Origin: Streptomyces sp. NBC_00775
Lineage (GTDB): Bacteria; Actinomycetota; Actinomycetes; Streptomycetales; Streptomycetaceae
DNA: 64,000 nucleotides
Assembly (NCBI RefSeq): GCF_036347135.1
Contig: NZ_CP108938.1
Span: 9,672,001 to 9,736,000 of the forward strand
Direction of reading: 5' to 3'
This document shows positions 45,449 to 54,277 of the stretch, in pieces. The notes beneath the pieces are model-generated. The model was not told the DNA's origin. It did not search any database and worked only from the letters and a program-made list of their open reading frames with translations. A program made the position numbers and the translations under genes. Each line of letters begins with the position of its first letter. Within the stretch, counting starts at the first letter, position 1.

Positions 45449-45476
45449 TTGTTTTTCCAACTCACAGAGTTATGGT
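45449..45476 (+). promoter_or_regulatory. Sigma-70-like promoter with internal palindrome
   Basis: TTGTTT (45449-45454) and TATGGT (45471-45476) are separated by 16 nt and lie in an A+T-rich island unlike its surroundings. Within it is the palindrome AACTC-ACA-GAGTT (45459-45471), followed by a second similar block CAAACTGACTGGGTT. A repressor bound here would occlude RNA polymerase. The promoter would serve the SDR gene at 45541. No regulator gene is adjacent. Confidence 0.6.
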
Positions 45477-45540
45477 AAGTCTGATTTTCAAACTGACTGG
45501 GTTGGTGGCGGCCGCCTTCACGCCCGTAACAGGAGACCTC

Positions 45541-46233
45541 ATGAACATCACCGGAGCCACCGCGCTCGTCACCGGCGCCAACCGTGGACTGGGGCGCGCC
45601 TTCGCGCTCGCGCTCCTGGAGCGGGGCGCGCACACCGTGTACGCGGCCGCCCGCGACCCGAGGACCGTGACCGACCCTGGCCTCACGCCCATTGAGCTGG
45701 ACATCACCGACCCGGCCGCCGTCGCCGCGGCCGCGGAGCGGTGCGCGGACACCGGCCTCCTCATCAACAACGCCGGTATCGTGCGCGGCGGTTCGCTCCT
45801 CACCGCCGAATCGCTCGACGGAGCGCGTGCCGAGCTGGAGACGAACCTCTTCGGCACGCTCGCCATGAGCCGCGCCTTCGCCCCCGTGCTCGCCAAGAAC
45901 GGCGGCGGCGCCCTGGTCAACATGCTCTCCGTGCTGTCGTGGCACACGATCCCGGGCATCGGCGCGTACGGCGTGTCCAAGGCGGCCGCGTGGTCGATGA
46001 CGAACGCGATCCGCGAAGAGCTGCGCGAGCAGGGCACGTTGACGGTGGGCGTGCACGCCGCGTTCATCGACACGGACATGGCGGCCACGGTCGACGGGCC
46101 GAAGATCAGCGCCGCCGACGTCGCCCGCCAGGTCCTCGACGCCGTCGAGGCCGGCCGCGAGGAAGTGCTCGCCGACGACATCACCCGCCAGGTCAAGGCC
46201 GCGCTGTCCGGCGGGGTGCCCGATGGCGTCTGA
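45541..46233 (+). CDS. SDR-family oxidoreductase
   Basis: A 230-residue classical SDR: VTGANRGLGRAFALALLERG at 9-28, NNAGIVRGG near 76-84, Ser in NMLSVLSW and catalytic YGVSK near 142-146. Enzymes of this subgroup are widespread in Streptomyces, commonly under TetR or HxlR repressors. ATG 45541 follows AACAGGAGACCTC. The gene has its own promoter with an operator-like palindrome, so it is likely induced by a small molecule. Confidence 0.88.
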   Translation: MNITGATALVTGANRGLGRAFALALLERGAHTVYAAARDPRTVTDPGLTPIELDITDPAAVAAAAERCADTGLLINNAGIVRGGSLLTAESLDGARAELETNLFGTLAMSRAFAPVLAKNGGGALVNMLSVLSWHTIPGIGAYGVSKAAAWSMTNAIREELREQGTLTVGVHAAFIDTDMAATVDGPKISAADVARQVLDAVEAGREEVLADDITRQVKAALSGGVPDGV

Positions 46234-46453
46234 TCTGCGCGGCACGGCGACCGGGCCGCGACTCGCCGTCTCGGCGTGGTCACTGCGCGGTACCACGGTC
46301 GCCTCACGGTTCGCCGGGGAGCGCTGAGCGTGAGAGCGCTGCGCCTCCGTGGATGTCCCGTTCCGCCCGACGGCCCAGCCGCGCTCGCCGCTGCCCACCT
46401 GCCGACATAGCGTCGCAATCAAGACGTCTTCGCAGGTGAATCGAGGAACCGAG

Positions 46454-46735
46454 ATGGCCGTTTTGGTGCACAACCAGGGTGCCGACTGGAACAAGGAGCT
46501 CTACAACACGATCTTCGACCGGGTGATCCCGGACCGTACGAATCCACCCAGCGGGCTCATCGCCCACTTCGGCACGCCCCGGGTGGCAGGCGGCTGGCAG
46601 GTCGTCGACGTATGGGAGTCGGAAGATGCGTACCGGCGTTTCGCGGAAGAGGTGATCTTCCCCGCCGCGCAGGAGCTCGGGACGCCGCCGTTCGAGACGA
46701 CGCTGGTCGAGATCCACAACTCCCTGATCGTTTGA
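46454..46735 (+). CDS. Small conserved protein of unknown function (ABM/dimeric barrel-like)
   Basis: A 93-residue protein: MAVLVHNQGADWNKELYNTI, GLIAHFGTPRVAGGWQVVDV and a VWESEDAYRRFAEEVIFPAA helix. The strand-helix pattern resembles small dimeric alpha/beta-barrel proteins; no catalytic residue is known. The TGA at 46733-46735 is directly followed by the right end of an IS200/IS605-type element, so the last codons may have been set by that insertion. Confidence 0.75.
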   Translation: MAVLVHNQGADWNKELYNTIFDRVIPDRTNPPSGLIAHFGTPRVAGGWQVVDVWESEDAYRRFAEEVIFPAAQELGTPPFETTLVEIHNSLIV

Positions 46736-46741
46736 CTTGCT

Positions 46742-46761
46742 CCTCGGGCTGAAGCTCGAGG
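46742..46761 (-). repeat. Right-end subterminal hairpin of the IS element
   Basis: CCTCGGGC-TGAA-GCTCGAGG forms an 8-bp stem with one G.T pair. On the minus strand it follows the tnpB 3' end as in other IS605-type right ends, where the same stretch also encodes the 3' part of the TnpB guide RNA. Confidence 0.6.
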
Positions 46762-46791
46762 ATTCTGGCCTTCTCGTCCGTTGCTGTGCCG

Positions 46792-47888
46792 CTACGCGGC
46801 ACGGGGTTCGGGAGAGAATCCGTGGCTTCCTGTTTCGTCGCGCTGTGCCGGGACGAGTCCTGGTCTGACCTGCGCTCCACAGGCTGCAACCGCCAGTCCG
46901 GCGGCCGTTTTGACGTTCTTCGCGGCGTTGTGGTCGCGGTCATGGACCGCACCGCAGGCGGTGCAGGTCCATGACCGTACGTGCAGGGGCTTGGGTCCGT
47001 CCTTGGCACCGCAGGCCGAGCAGACCTGGCTGGTGGGCTCGAACCGGCCGGTCTTGACCAGGGTCCGGCCGTACCGGGCCGCCTTGTACTCCAGCATGGT
47101 CACGAACTGCGCCCATCCGGCGGCGTGGACACTCTTGGCCAGTCTGGTGCGCGCGAGTCCCCTGACTGCCAGGTCTTCCACGCCGATCGCTTGGTTGTCG
47201 CGGTTCAGTTTCGTGGAGAGCTGGTGGTGGAACTCCCGGCGGGCGTCAGCCACCGTTGCGTGGGCGCGGGCGACTTTGAGGCGGGCCTTCTCGCGATTCT
47301 TGCTGCCTTTCTGTTTGCGGGACAGCTCCCGCTGGGCCTTCTTGAGTTTCTTCTCCGCGCGGCGCAGGAACCGCGGGGAGTCGATCTTCGTGCCGTCGGA
47401 CAGGACGGCGAAGTGGGTGAGCCCCAGGTCGATGCCGATGGTCTGGTCGGACTCGGGCATCCGGGTGGCGTCGGCGGCCGGGTCGGTGTCGATGACGAAC
47501 GGGGCGAAGTACCGCCCGGCCGCGTCCTTGATCACGGTGACCGAGGAGGGCTGGGTGGGCAGGGTGCGTGACCACTTCACCCGCACCGGGCCGACCTTGG
47601 GAAGGTTCAGCCGCCCGGAATCGGTGATCGACCAGCGGGCGTTGGCCGTGAAGCGGATCGACTGTCGGTTGTCCTTGCGGGACTTGAAGCGGGGCGCACC
47701 CATCTTCGCGCCCTGGCGCTCACCCTTGAGGGAGGCGAAGAAGTTCCTGTAGGCGGCCTCGACATCGCGCAGCGCCTGCTGGCGCGCACGGCGTCGTTGA
47801 ACACGACGCGGGCGCACCCGAACGCCTGGGCCAGCGCAGTGCGTTGGGCGGTGTCCGGGTACAGGCGGAAGCCGTACCGAAGCTGCAT
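46792..47888 (-). pseudogene. tnpB: tnpB (RNA-guided endonuclease TnpB), internally deleted and out of frame
   Basis: The start MQLRYGFRLYPDTAQRTAL is intact from 47888 and reads through VVFNDAVRA to about 47781. There the frame changes and continues as QQALRDVEAAYRNFFASLKG to the stop at 46792. Normal TnpB proteins have some 40-60 extra residues between these blocks, so an out-of-frame deletion has removed part of the N-terminal lobe. The RuvC side remains complete: Asp in TIGIDLGLTHF, Glu in AIGVEDLAVRG, Asp in DRDHNAAKN and the CSACG...CTACG zinc ribbon. It is probably inactive as a full nuclease. Confidence 0.85.
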
Positions 47889-47958
47889 GACAGCCACGCT
47901 AGACACTTGGGTTACCAGCGGGATGTAGAAGATCAGAACTGGCCGACACTGTATTTGC

Positions 47959-48030
47959 GTGACACATGTGCACTTGATCTTCGTGACCAAGCTCCGGCAC
48001 AAGGTGTTCACCCATACTCGGCCCGTGTGA
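47959..48030 (+). pseudogene. tnpA remnant (Y1/HUH transposase N-terminus)
   Basis: The 23-residue frame VTHVHLIFVTKLRHKVFT followed by HTRPV and a stop matches the beginning of IS200-type TnpA (xxHLVFVTKYRRxVFT). Everything after VFT, including the HUH motif and catalytic Tyr, is missing. It is oriented away from tnpB, as in IS605. Confidence 0.7.
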
Positions 48031-48221
48031 GCACCGCCCGGCTCCGCCGCGACCAGCCATCGCGGCGCTCCGCGCCATGGTGGTGAACACGCGGCATCCG
48101 GCTCCGCCGGACCAGAATCCGCGACGCTCCGCGTCGCCACCATCAGACTCGCTTCACCGCCGGCCTGAAGACCGGAGCACTGCGAATGAATCCTGGTAGC
48201 GGGAGCCCGGAGAGGGAAGGT

Positions 48222-48250
48222 CTTCCCCCGGCCTGAGGGCTCGGGGGAAG
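48222..48250. repeat. Left-end hairpin of the IS element
   Basis: CTTCCCCCG (48222-48230) and CGGGGGAAG (48242-48250) are perfect complements with an 11-nt loop. A competing hairpin GGGAAG-GT-CTTCCC (48214-48227) shares the left arm. Confidence 0.6.
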
Positions 48251-48266
48251 GCTGTGTGAGCGGACG

Positions 48267-48636
48267 TCAGCCGGTCGCTGCCGCCGCCGACTTGCCAAGC
48301 TTCGTGACCAGGTCGGGGTGCGAAATCATCGCCACATGCGAGGAGTTCACTTCGACGGTGTGCAAGCCAGCGCGCTGGGCCTCGAACCGCTCCAGGGCGG
48401 ATGCGATGGCCCTGTCACCGGTCGCCACCAGGCCCAGGACGGGACGGTCCGCCAAGCGGCCGCCCAGGCCGTGTCCCCGAACGCGGAGGCGCGCTGACCG
48501 GGCGTTGGGACACCGCCATCACCGACGTCGTCGACCGGGGGAGATGGGCCGCGAAGACATCGTGGAACTTGTCCGCGTCGATGGCCGGGCCAGTACCACC
48601 GGCGCCGTCCGGCAGCCGGTGACGGCGCTGACTCAT
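48267..48636 (-). pseudogene. Alpha/beta hydrolase remnant with deletion and two frameshifts
   Basis: From ATG 48636 the frame gives MSQRRHRLPDGAGGTGPAID, then DADKFHDVFAAHLPRSTTSV and SQRPVSA. It continues in a second frame as AFGDTAWAAAWRTVPSWA and in a third as LVATGDRAIASALERFEAQR to HTVEVNSSHVAMISHPDLV, stop at 48267. Together they are the C-terminal half of a hydrolase common in Streptomyces (substrate unknown); the N-terminal half, including the nucleophile elbow, has been lost right after the start codon. Confidence 0.8.
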
Positions 48637-48682
48637 GAAGCCTCCTGCCTCATGAACTCTCCTGTCTCATGAACTCGCCTTT
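48632..48682 (-). repeat. 17-bp triplicated start-site leader with two coupled mini-ORFs
   Basis: Three tandem 17-nt units (48632-48648, 48649-48665, 48666-48682) each read, on the minus strand, purine-rich sequence then TTCATGAG. The period is not a multiple of three. The first ATG (48670) encodes MRQESS and the second (48653) MRQEAS; each TGA overlaps the next ATG (ATGA), and the third ATG (48636) is the start of the hydrolase remnant. It looks like slippage duplication of one ribosome-site/start unit. Confidence 0.75.
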
Positions 48683-48725
48683 CTCGTCCGGTCGTTGAGC
48701 GTGCCGTCGCCCGCTCACCGCACAC

Positions 48726-49547
48726 TCATCCGCGGATGAAGTCCAGCAGATCGGCGTTGAAGGCCTGCTCGAACTCGCCCACCAGGCCGTGCGGAGCGCC
48801 CGGGTACACCTTGAGCGTGGCGTCCTTGACGAGCTGGGCCGTCTTCAGGGCCGCGGCGGCGATCGGCACGATCTGGTCGTCGTCACCGTGCGCGACGAGC
48901 GTCGGCACGTCGATACGGGCCAGGTCCTCGGTGAAGTCGGTCTCCGAGAACTGCTTGATGCAGTCGTACGCGCCCTTGAGCCCGACCTGCATGCTCCACA
49001 GCCAGAACGCCCGGCGTACGCCCTCGGACTCGGTGGCGCCGGGGCGGTTGTACCCGTAGAAGGCCTCGCTGAGGTCCCAGTAGAACTGCGAACGGTCCGC
49101 CTCGACGCCGGCCCGGATGCCGTCGAAGGCGTCGATGGGCGTGCCCTCCGGGTTCGCGTCCGTCTTCAGCATCAGTGGTGGGACCGCTCCCAGCAGGACC
49201 GCCTTGGCGACCCGCGCGGTGCCGTGCCGGCCGATGTAGCGGGCCACCTCGCCGCCGCCGGTCGAGTGGCCCACCAGAATCACGTCGCTGAGGTTGAGCG
49301 TCTCGATGAGCTCGGCCAGGTCGTCGGCGTACTGGTCCATGTGGTTGCCCTGCCACGGCTGCCCGGAGCGGCCGTGCCCCCGCCGGTCGTGCGCGACGGC
49401 CCGGAAGCCGTTCTCGGCGACCAGCCTCATCTGCCCGTCCCACGCGTCGCCGTTGAGCGGCCAGCCGTGGCTGAAGACGACGGGCTGCCCGCTGCCCCAG
49501 TCCTTGTAGAAGATGTCCGTGCCGTCGGAAGTGGTGAACGTGCTCAT
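48726..49547 (-). CDS. Alpha/beta hydrolase, non-heme chloroperoxidase-like
   Basis: A 273-residue hydrolase/haloperoxidase-fold protein. The oxyanion region [12 protein letters not shown] lies near 28-39, the nucleophile elbow GHSTGGGE near 95-102 (Ser97), Asp in [11 protein letters not shown] near 222 and His in YPGAPHGLV near 250. It is close to cofactor-free bromo/chloroperoxidases of Streptomyces. ATG 49547 follows AAAGGGAACACCC. It may be co-transcribed with the hydrolase at 49607. Confidence 0.9.
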   Translation of the reverse strand: MSTFTTSDGTDIFYKDWGSGQPVVFSHGWPLNGDAWDGQMRLVAENGFRAVAHDRRGHGRSGQPWQGNHMDQYADDLAELIETLNLSDVILVGHSTGGGEVARYIGRHGTARVAKAVLLGAVPPLMLKTDANPEGTPIDAFDGIRAGVEADRSQFYWDLSEAFYGYNRPGATESEGVRRAFWLWSMQVGLKGAYDCIKQFSETDFTEDLARIDVPTLVAHGDDDQIVPIAAAALKTAQLVKDATLKVYPGAPHGLVGEFEQAFNADLLDFIRG

Positions 49548-49606
49548 GGGTGTTCCCTTTCGAGAGATCCTGCGAAGCGGCGTGCGGGCGCCGTACGGCC
49601 GGTGGG

Positions 49607-50440
49607 TCAGACGAAGCGGCGGACGAACTCCAGTGCCGTGTCGGCGACCTCCTGCCAGCCGTGGTCGATGGTCAGCGCGTGCCCGCGGTCCATGATCTCC
49701 ACGATCTCGGTGACGCCGGGATTGCGCAGCTGCTTCTTGAAGGAGGCGTTGGTGATCGCCGGGGGCACGGTGTGGTCCTTCTCGCCCGAGATGAGCAGCA
49801 GAGGGCCGCGGTCCGGGTTCTCGGTGTCGACCTTCGCCTCGGTCCAGGGATTGAAGTTCGCGGTGGCGGCCTGGAAGAGCGGCGCGCCCGGCGCGGGCAC
49901 CGCGAAGGTGTCGTACAGCTCCTTGGCCTCCTCCTCGCTGACCGCGTTCGCGAAGCCGTACCGGAACTGGTCGTAGGTGAGCGGGACGGCCCGGTGCCGG
50001 TTGGCCGGGTTGCCCAGGACGGGTGCGGCGGAGCGCAGGGACGAGATCGGCAGGGGCAGGACGCCCCGGAACGGCGCCGGGTCGATCGCCACCGAGGCGG
50101 CGGACCGCCCGCGTCCGGCCAGAATCTGGGTGAGGAGTCCGCCGAAGGAGTGACCGACCACGGCGGGCTTCTTCTCCAGCCCGCCGATGAGCCCCTCCAG
50201 GTGGTCGGCGACCTGCCCGACCGTCTTGCCGGCGAGTACCTCCGGATGGGCGTTGGCCTCCTCGACCGTGTCGGGGTCGTCGGGCCAGGACAGCGCGACC
50301 GGTGCGTATCCGGCCTGCTCGAAGTGCGCGGCCCACCGGTCCCAGCTGCTCGGCAGCAGCCACAGACCGTGGACGAAGACGACCGGGGCGCGCCCGGTGG
50401 CGTTGGCTCGCTCGATCTGTTGTGCGTCGTTGGTGGTCAT
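49607..50440 (-). CDS. Alpha/beta hydrolase
   Basis: A 277-residue serine hydrolase: [12 protein letters not shown] near 22-33, nucleophile elbow [12 protein letters not shown] with Ser near 97, Asp in [12 protein letters not shown] and His in [10 protein letters not shown] near 260. It resembles lipase/esterase-like proteins in actinomycetes with unknown substrates. It is followed 59 nt later by the chloroperoxidase-like hydrolase in the same direction. Confidence 0.88.
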   Translation of the reverse strand: MTTNDAQQIERANATGRAPVVFVHGLWLLPSSWDRWAAHFEQAGYAPVALSWPDDPDTVEEANAHPEVLAGKTVGQVADHLEGLIGGLEKKPAVVGHSFGGLLTQILAGRGRSAASVAIDPAPFRGVLPLPISSLRSAAPVLGNPANRHRAVPLTYDQFRYGFANAVSEEEAKELYDTFAVPAPGAPLFQAATANFNPWTEAKVDTENPDRGPLLLISGEKDHTVPPAITNASFKKQLRNPGVTEIVEIMDRGHALTIDHGWQEVADTALEFVRRFV

Positions 50441-50491
50441 GTCTCGACGCTAGACGCGAACGGCGCCCCTGGGACCGGTCGAATGACTGCA

Positions 50492-51052
50492 TTACCGCCC
50501 CGGACGGGTATGTGCTGACGTCATAGTCCCCTCCTTTCCCGTGCGCCTCAGAGAGTCCAGCGCGTCGCGCAGCGCGGAGCGCGAGGTGATGCCCAGCTTG
50601 GGGAAGATCCGGTACAGGTGGGCGCCCACCGTCCGTGGTGACGGATAGAGCCTGGCGCCGATCTCCTTGTTGCTCAGGCCCGAGGCGGCCAGCCGGGCGA
50701 CTTCGAGCTGCTGCGCGGTCAGCGGGGCCCCGGCGCCGTCCGGCGTGCGTTCCGTGGTGACTCCGGCGGCGCGTCGCAGCTCGGGCCGACCGTCGCCGGG
50801 CCGCCGCCGGCGCCGGTGCAGGGCGCCGAAGGCCGGCCGGACCCGCGCGTGGTCGAAGGGCCACCGCTCGACACCCGGCAGCGCCGGCGCCGCCTCGACC
50901 AGTGCCATCGCCGACAGGGCCAGATGCAGCCCGCTGTCGCGCGGGTGCGCCCACTGCTCGACCGCTGTGCCGTACGCGCGGGTGCGCTCGTCGTCCCCGC
51001 GCGCGGCGGCGATCCACCCCAGAGAGCACGGCAGATCCACCCTGGCCTCACC
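50492..51052 (-). pseudogene. LuxR-family (LAL-type) regulator, C-terminal fragment
   Basis: The C-terminus is a good Lux[62 protein letters not shown]. Before it are shortened pieces of a TPR-like region ([40 protein letters not shown]), with segments missing compared with full 900-residue LAL regulators. No ATPase domain remains. Its 5' side runs directly into an oppositely oriented AraC fragment, so this is a rearrangement remnant, although the HTH part could still be made. Confidence 0.7.
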
Positions 51053-51068
51053 CGTTGGCCGCACCCGC

Positions 51069-51183
51069 ACCATCGGCTCGGTCGCCCGCGCCTGGGGATT
51101 CACCGACTCCAGCCAGTTCACGCGCTGCTTCAAGGAGGCGTACGGGGTGACACCGCAGGAGTGGCGCAGGGCTCTGCAGCGTC
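51069..51183 (+). pseudogene. AraC-family regulator, C-terminal HTH fragment
   Basis: The frame TIGSVARAWGFTDSSQFTRC, FKEAYGVTPQEWRRALQ is the second HTH of an AraC-type activator, normally at the very end of a 300-residue protein. No effector domain is upstream, where an antisense LuxR fragment lies instead. Its end overlaps the last codons of the convergent ATPase gene. It is a relic marking a junction. Confidence 0.75.
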
Positions 51184-53248
51184 ACACCGGGTCCGGCGCC
51201 CCGCCCAGCGCCAGCGTCACCGCCGCGTCCGGCCCCAACTCGTGTCCCTCGCGCACCGCTTCGGTGAAACGGGCGTTGCCGAGGGCCGCGCGGAGCCGGC
51301 GTACGTACTCCCTGCGGAAGACGGTCGTCTCGGAGTTGCCGAGCCGGGGGAGCCCGGCCGCGTACCAGAGGCGTCTGCTGACGCCGAGGAGCTGCGCGGC
51401 GAGCAGCGGCTCACCCCGGCACGCCTGCGCGGCCACCAGCAAGTCCGTGACCGCGGCGGCACCGAGCCGATCGTGCACGCGCCACTTCGCGGCCAGCGCC
51501 TCGCGCCCGGTACGCAGCGCCTCGTCCGGGCGGCCCAGGCCGATGCCGGAGAGCGAGACGAAGAAGTCTCCCCAGGCCCGCATCCACAGCTCCCCGCGTT
51601 TCGCGCAGTCCGCGCGCAGCCGCTCCGCCACCACCGCACACCGCTCGAAGGCGCCCTGGCCGGCCAGCAGATACGCCTGTACGGCGAGCGTCAGCAACTG
51701 GTAGAACTCCGCGCCTCCGCCACCCCCGGGCCACTGCGGAGCGCTCCCGTACAGCACCGCCGACCGCGCCGACTCCCCGCGCACCGCCAGGCTCGCGCCG
51801 GTCAACGGCAGTGCTGGTACCGGTAGTTGGCGTTCCTCGGCCAGCCACACATAAGCGGCGCTCACGGACTCCGCGGCGTCCAGGTCGTCGGGTACGACGG
51901 TGACCAGGCGATGCGTCCAGATGGCGAGCGTGTGCTCCGGGCCGAGGCCGTGGGTCCGGCGCAGCGCCCGCTCCAGATAGCCGCGCCCCTCCTCGGTGAA
52001 GCCGCAGGCGAACCAGAAGTACCAGAGCGTGCCCGCGAGTTCGAGCGCGGTCTCCGGCTCCGCCGCCGTCAGGCACTCCTCCATCGCGAGCCGCACATTC
52101 GCGTGCTCCGCGGTGAGCCGCTCGGCCCACATCCGCTGGCCGGGGCCGAGCCACTCGGCCTCGCCCTGCCGGGCGGTCCAGCGGAAGTAGTCGCGATGGC
52201 GGCGGCGTACCGCCTCCTCCTCGCCGAGGCCGCCGAGCCACTCGGCGCCGAACGAACGGACCGTGTCGAGCATCCGGTAGCGGACGGCCGCGCCGTCGCC
52301 CTCGCGGGTCACGATCGACTTCTCGGTGAGCGAGGCGAGCAGCGCGAGGATCTCCTCGGCGTCCAACGGGCCGCCGTGGCAGACGAATTCGGCGGCCTCC
52401 ACGTCCCAGCCGCCCGCGAACACCGAAAGGCGTGCCCACAGCAGCCGCTCCAGCGGGGTGCACAGCTCATGGCTCCAGCCGATCGCCGTACGCAGCGTCT
52501 GATGACGGGCCAGCCGTGGCCTGGCGGGTGAGACGAGCAGGTCGAAGCGCGAGTCGAGTCCCTCCAAGAGCCGGTCGAGGGGGAAACCGCGTAGCCGGAC
52601 CGCGGCGAGCTCCAGGGCCAGCGGAATCCCGTCGAGGCGGGCGCAGACGGCGGCCACACCCGCCCGGTTGGCGTCGGTCAGCGTGAACGACGGCACGGCC
52701 GCCGAGGCGCGCGCCGCGAACAGCGCCACCGCGTCGTCCCATTCGCCGAGCGGCAGCGGTGCCACCGTCAGCAGGTGCTCGCCGGGCACGCCCAGCGGCT
52801 GCCGGCTGGTGGCCAGCACACGCAACTCCGGTACGTGTCCGAGGAGTTCCTGCACCACGCGCGCGCACTCGTCGAGTACGTGCTCGCAGGTGTCGAGGAG
52901 CAGGAGCGGCGGGGCCCCGGCGAGATGCTCGCAGAGCCCCTCCAGAAGCGGCCGCAGGGTCTGCTCGGTCAGCCGGGTCGCCTGCGCCACGGCATTGGTG
53001 AGCAGATCCGGGTTCCGCAGCTCCGACAGCTCCACGAGCCACATCCCGCCCGGGAACGCCCGGCGTGCGGCATGCGCGGCCCTGACTGCGAGCCGTGACT
53101 TGCCGACACCTCCGGGGCCAGTGAGCGTGACGAGGCGGGTGTGACCCAACAGGCCTGATATTTCCGCCAGTTCGGCCGTGCGCCCGATGAAGACGTTGGC
53201 CTCGGCGGGCAGATTGCCGGACCTGCCGTTACGCACTGAGGCCGCCAT
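51182..53248 (-). CDS. AfsR/LuxR-like NB-ARC ATPase regulator lacking a DNA-binding domain
   Basis: A 688-residue STAND-type ATPase: Walker [18 protein letters not shown] near 41-57, Walker [15 protein letters not shown] near 113-126, [13 protein letters not shown] sensor near 145-157, and TPR-like helices from about 360 on ([28 protein letters not shown]). Relatives often carry an N-terminal SARP or C-terminal LuxR HTH; neither is present here. It is divergent from a MEDS-domain gene across 117 nt. The role is presumably signalling. Confidence 0.85.
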   Translation of the reverse strand: MAASVRNGRSGNLPAEANVFIGRTAELAEISGLLGHTRLVTLTGPGGVGKSRLAVRAAHAARRAFPGGMWLVELSELRNPDLLTNAVAQATRLTEQTLRPLLEGLCEHLAGAPPLLLLDTCEHVLDECARVVQELLGHVPELRVLATSRQPLGVPGEHLLTVAPLPLGEWDDAVALFAARASAAVPSFTLTDANRAGVAAVCARLDGIPLALELAAVRLRGFPLDRLLEGLDSRFDLLVSPARPRLARHQTLRTAIGWSHELCTPLERLLWARLSVFAGGWDVEAAEFVCHGGPLDAEEILALLASLTEKSIVTREGDGAAVRYRMLDTVRSFGAEWLGGLGEEEAVRRRHRDYFRWTARQGEAEWLGPGQRMWAERLTAEHANVRLAMEECLTAAEPETALELAGTLWYFWFACGFTEEGRGYLERALRRTHGLGPEHTLAIWTHRLVTVVPDDLDAAESVSAAYVWLAEERQLPVPALPLTGASLAVRGESARSAVLYGSAPQWPGGGGGAEFYQLLTLAVQAYLLAGQGAFERCAVVAERLRADCAKRGELWMRAWGDFFVSLSGIGLGRPDEALRTGREALAAKWRVHDRLGAAAVTDLLVAAQACRGEPLLAAQLLGVSRRLWYAAGLPRLGNSETTVFRREYVRRLRAALGNARFTEAVREGHELGPDAAVTLALGGAPDPV

Positions 53249-53365
53249 CGTTCCCCCTCACCGGACCCGATGGCGGTCACCATAACCCCCTCACGCGGCC
53301 GCCGCTTCCGGCGTAGCGTGGAAGCGTCCCGGCACACCGAGTGGCGACCTTGGGGGGTGCGGGGG

Positions 53366-54277
53366 ATGGAAGCCGTACCGGCGCTGCGAGCCGTCGGGCA
53401 GATGCGTCCCGGAGACCATCTGCTGCTCGGCTACGACACGGACGAGGAGCGCGAGACCGTACTCGCCGCGTTCCTCCTCGACGGACTGGCCAGCGGGCAG
53501 CGCGGGCTGGTGCTGACGCCGGGGGACATTCCGGCGGGCCTGGCCCTGTCCTTCCTGGAGGCGTACGGCTGCCCCGTGGACGAGGAGGTCGCGGTGGGCA
53601 GGCTGGCGGTCGACCCGCAGCTGGCCACCCCCGAGGGGCTGTGGGACCTGGACGAGGTGATCCGCCGGGAGGCCCGGCGCGCGGTCGCCGACGGCTTCCT
53701 CGGTCTGCGCGTCAGCATGGAGGTGTTGTGCGGCCGGGCGGGCAAGAGCCTCAAGACGCTGCACGACAGCGAGCTCCTCCTCGACCCCGTCTTCGCCTCT
53801 CTGCCCGTGCTCGGCGTCTGCCAGTACGACCGGCGCGTCTTCGACGAGGAGGAGCTGATCCCGCTCGACGTACTGCACCATGGCAGGGTCGCCGCCGACC
53901 TCGTCTGGCACGACGAACTGCTCTCCATCACCCGCACTTTCGCACCACCCGGACTGGCACTCGCCGGGGAGATCGACGACACGAACGTCACCGCCGTCGC
54001 CCGCGCCCTGCACGCCGAGACGGCCCGCGCCCGCGGCCGCACCGCGAACGGTGTCCGCACCCGGCTGGACCTGCGCGACCTGCGTTTCGTCGACGTCGGC
54101 GCGCTGCGTCTGCTGGTCTTCTCGGCCCTCGGCCTGTACGCGGCGGGCGGCACCCTCGTCCTGCACGGCGTCGCCCCGCACGTCCAGCGGGTGATGCGGG
54201 TGACCGGCTGGGACCGGGTGCCCGGCCTGCGGATCGAACAAGGAGACCGAGAAGCACGAGGAGAGCCCCCGCCATGA
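53366..54277 (+). CDS. MEDS-STAS protein (anti-sigma antagonist type)
   Basis: A 303-residue two-domain protein. Residues about 8-190 form a MEDS sensory domain ([48 protein letters not shown]); residues about 200-295 form a STAS-like domain ([40 protein letters not shown]). STAS proteins are antagonists of anti-sigma kinases, and the next gene encodes a MEDS-kinase fusion overlapping by ATGA, so they are a likely partner pair. MEDS domains are thought to sense hydrocarbon derivatives or cofactors. Confidence 0.85.
   Translation: MEAVPALRAVGQMRPGDHLLLGYDTDEERETVLAAFLLDGLASGQRGLVLTPGDIPAGLALSFLEAYGCPVDEEVAVGRLAVDPQLATPEGLWDLDEVIRREARRAVADGFLGLRVSMEVLCGRAGKSLKTLHDSELLLDPVFASLPVLGVCQYDRRVFDEEELIPLDVLHHGRVAADLVWHDELLSITRTFAPPGLALAGEIDDTNVTAVARALHAETARARGRTANGVRTRLDLRDLRFVDVGALRLLVFSALGLYAAGGTLVLHGVAPHVQRVMRVTGWDRVPGLRIEQGDREARGEPPP

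Larger units (their letters stand above)
46736..48250 (-). mobile_element. IS200/IS605-family element remnant
   Basis: A degenerate insertion with a TnpB gene on the minus strand, a divergently oriented TnpA fragment on the plus strand and subterminal hairpins at both sides (46742-46761 and 48222-48250), the IS605 arrangement. Exact ends are not certain, because this family makes no target duplication or terminal inverted repeats. Between the TnpA fragment and the left hairpin is GGCTCCGCCG-type repetitive sequence (48040-48140). Confidence 0.75.

Noticed and set aside
48040..48140. GGCTCCGCCG/GCGACGCTCCGCG repeats as a separate repeat family
   Set aside because: Copies are short, imperfect and lie inside the IS remnant; not enough to define an independent element.
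46736..48250. CRISPR-like or Cas12-type locus suspected from the RuvC/zinc-ribbon protein
   Set aside because: No repeat-spacer array; protein size, hairpin ends and the divergent TnpA fragment fit IS200/IS605 TnpB.
51182..53248. Truncation of the AfsR-like ATPase by the AraC/LuxR scar
   Set aside because: Its C-terminal ending resembles that of full-length relatives without HTH domains, so I treat it as intact.
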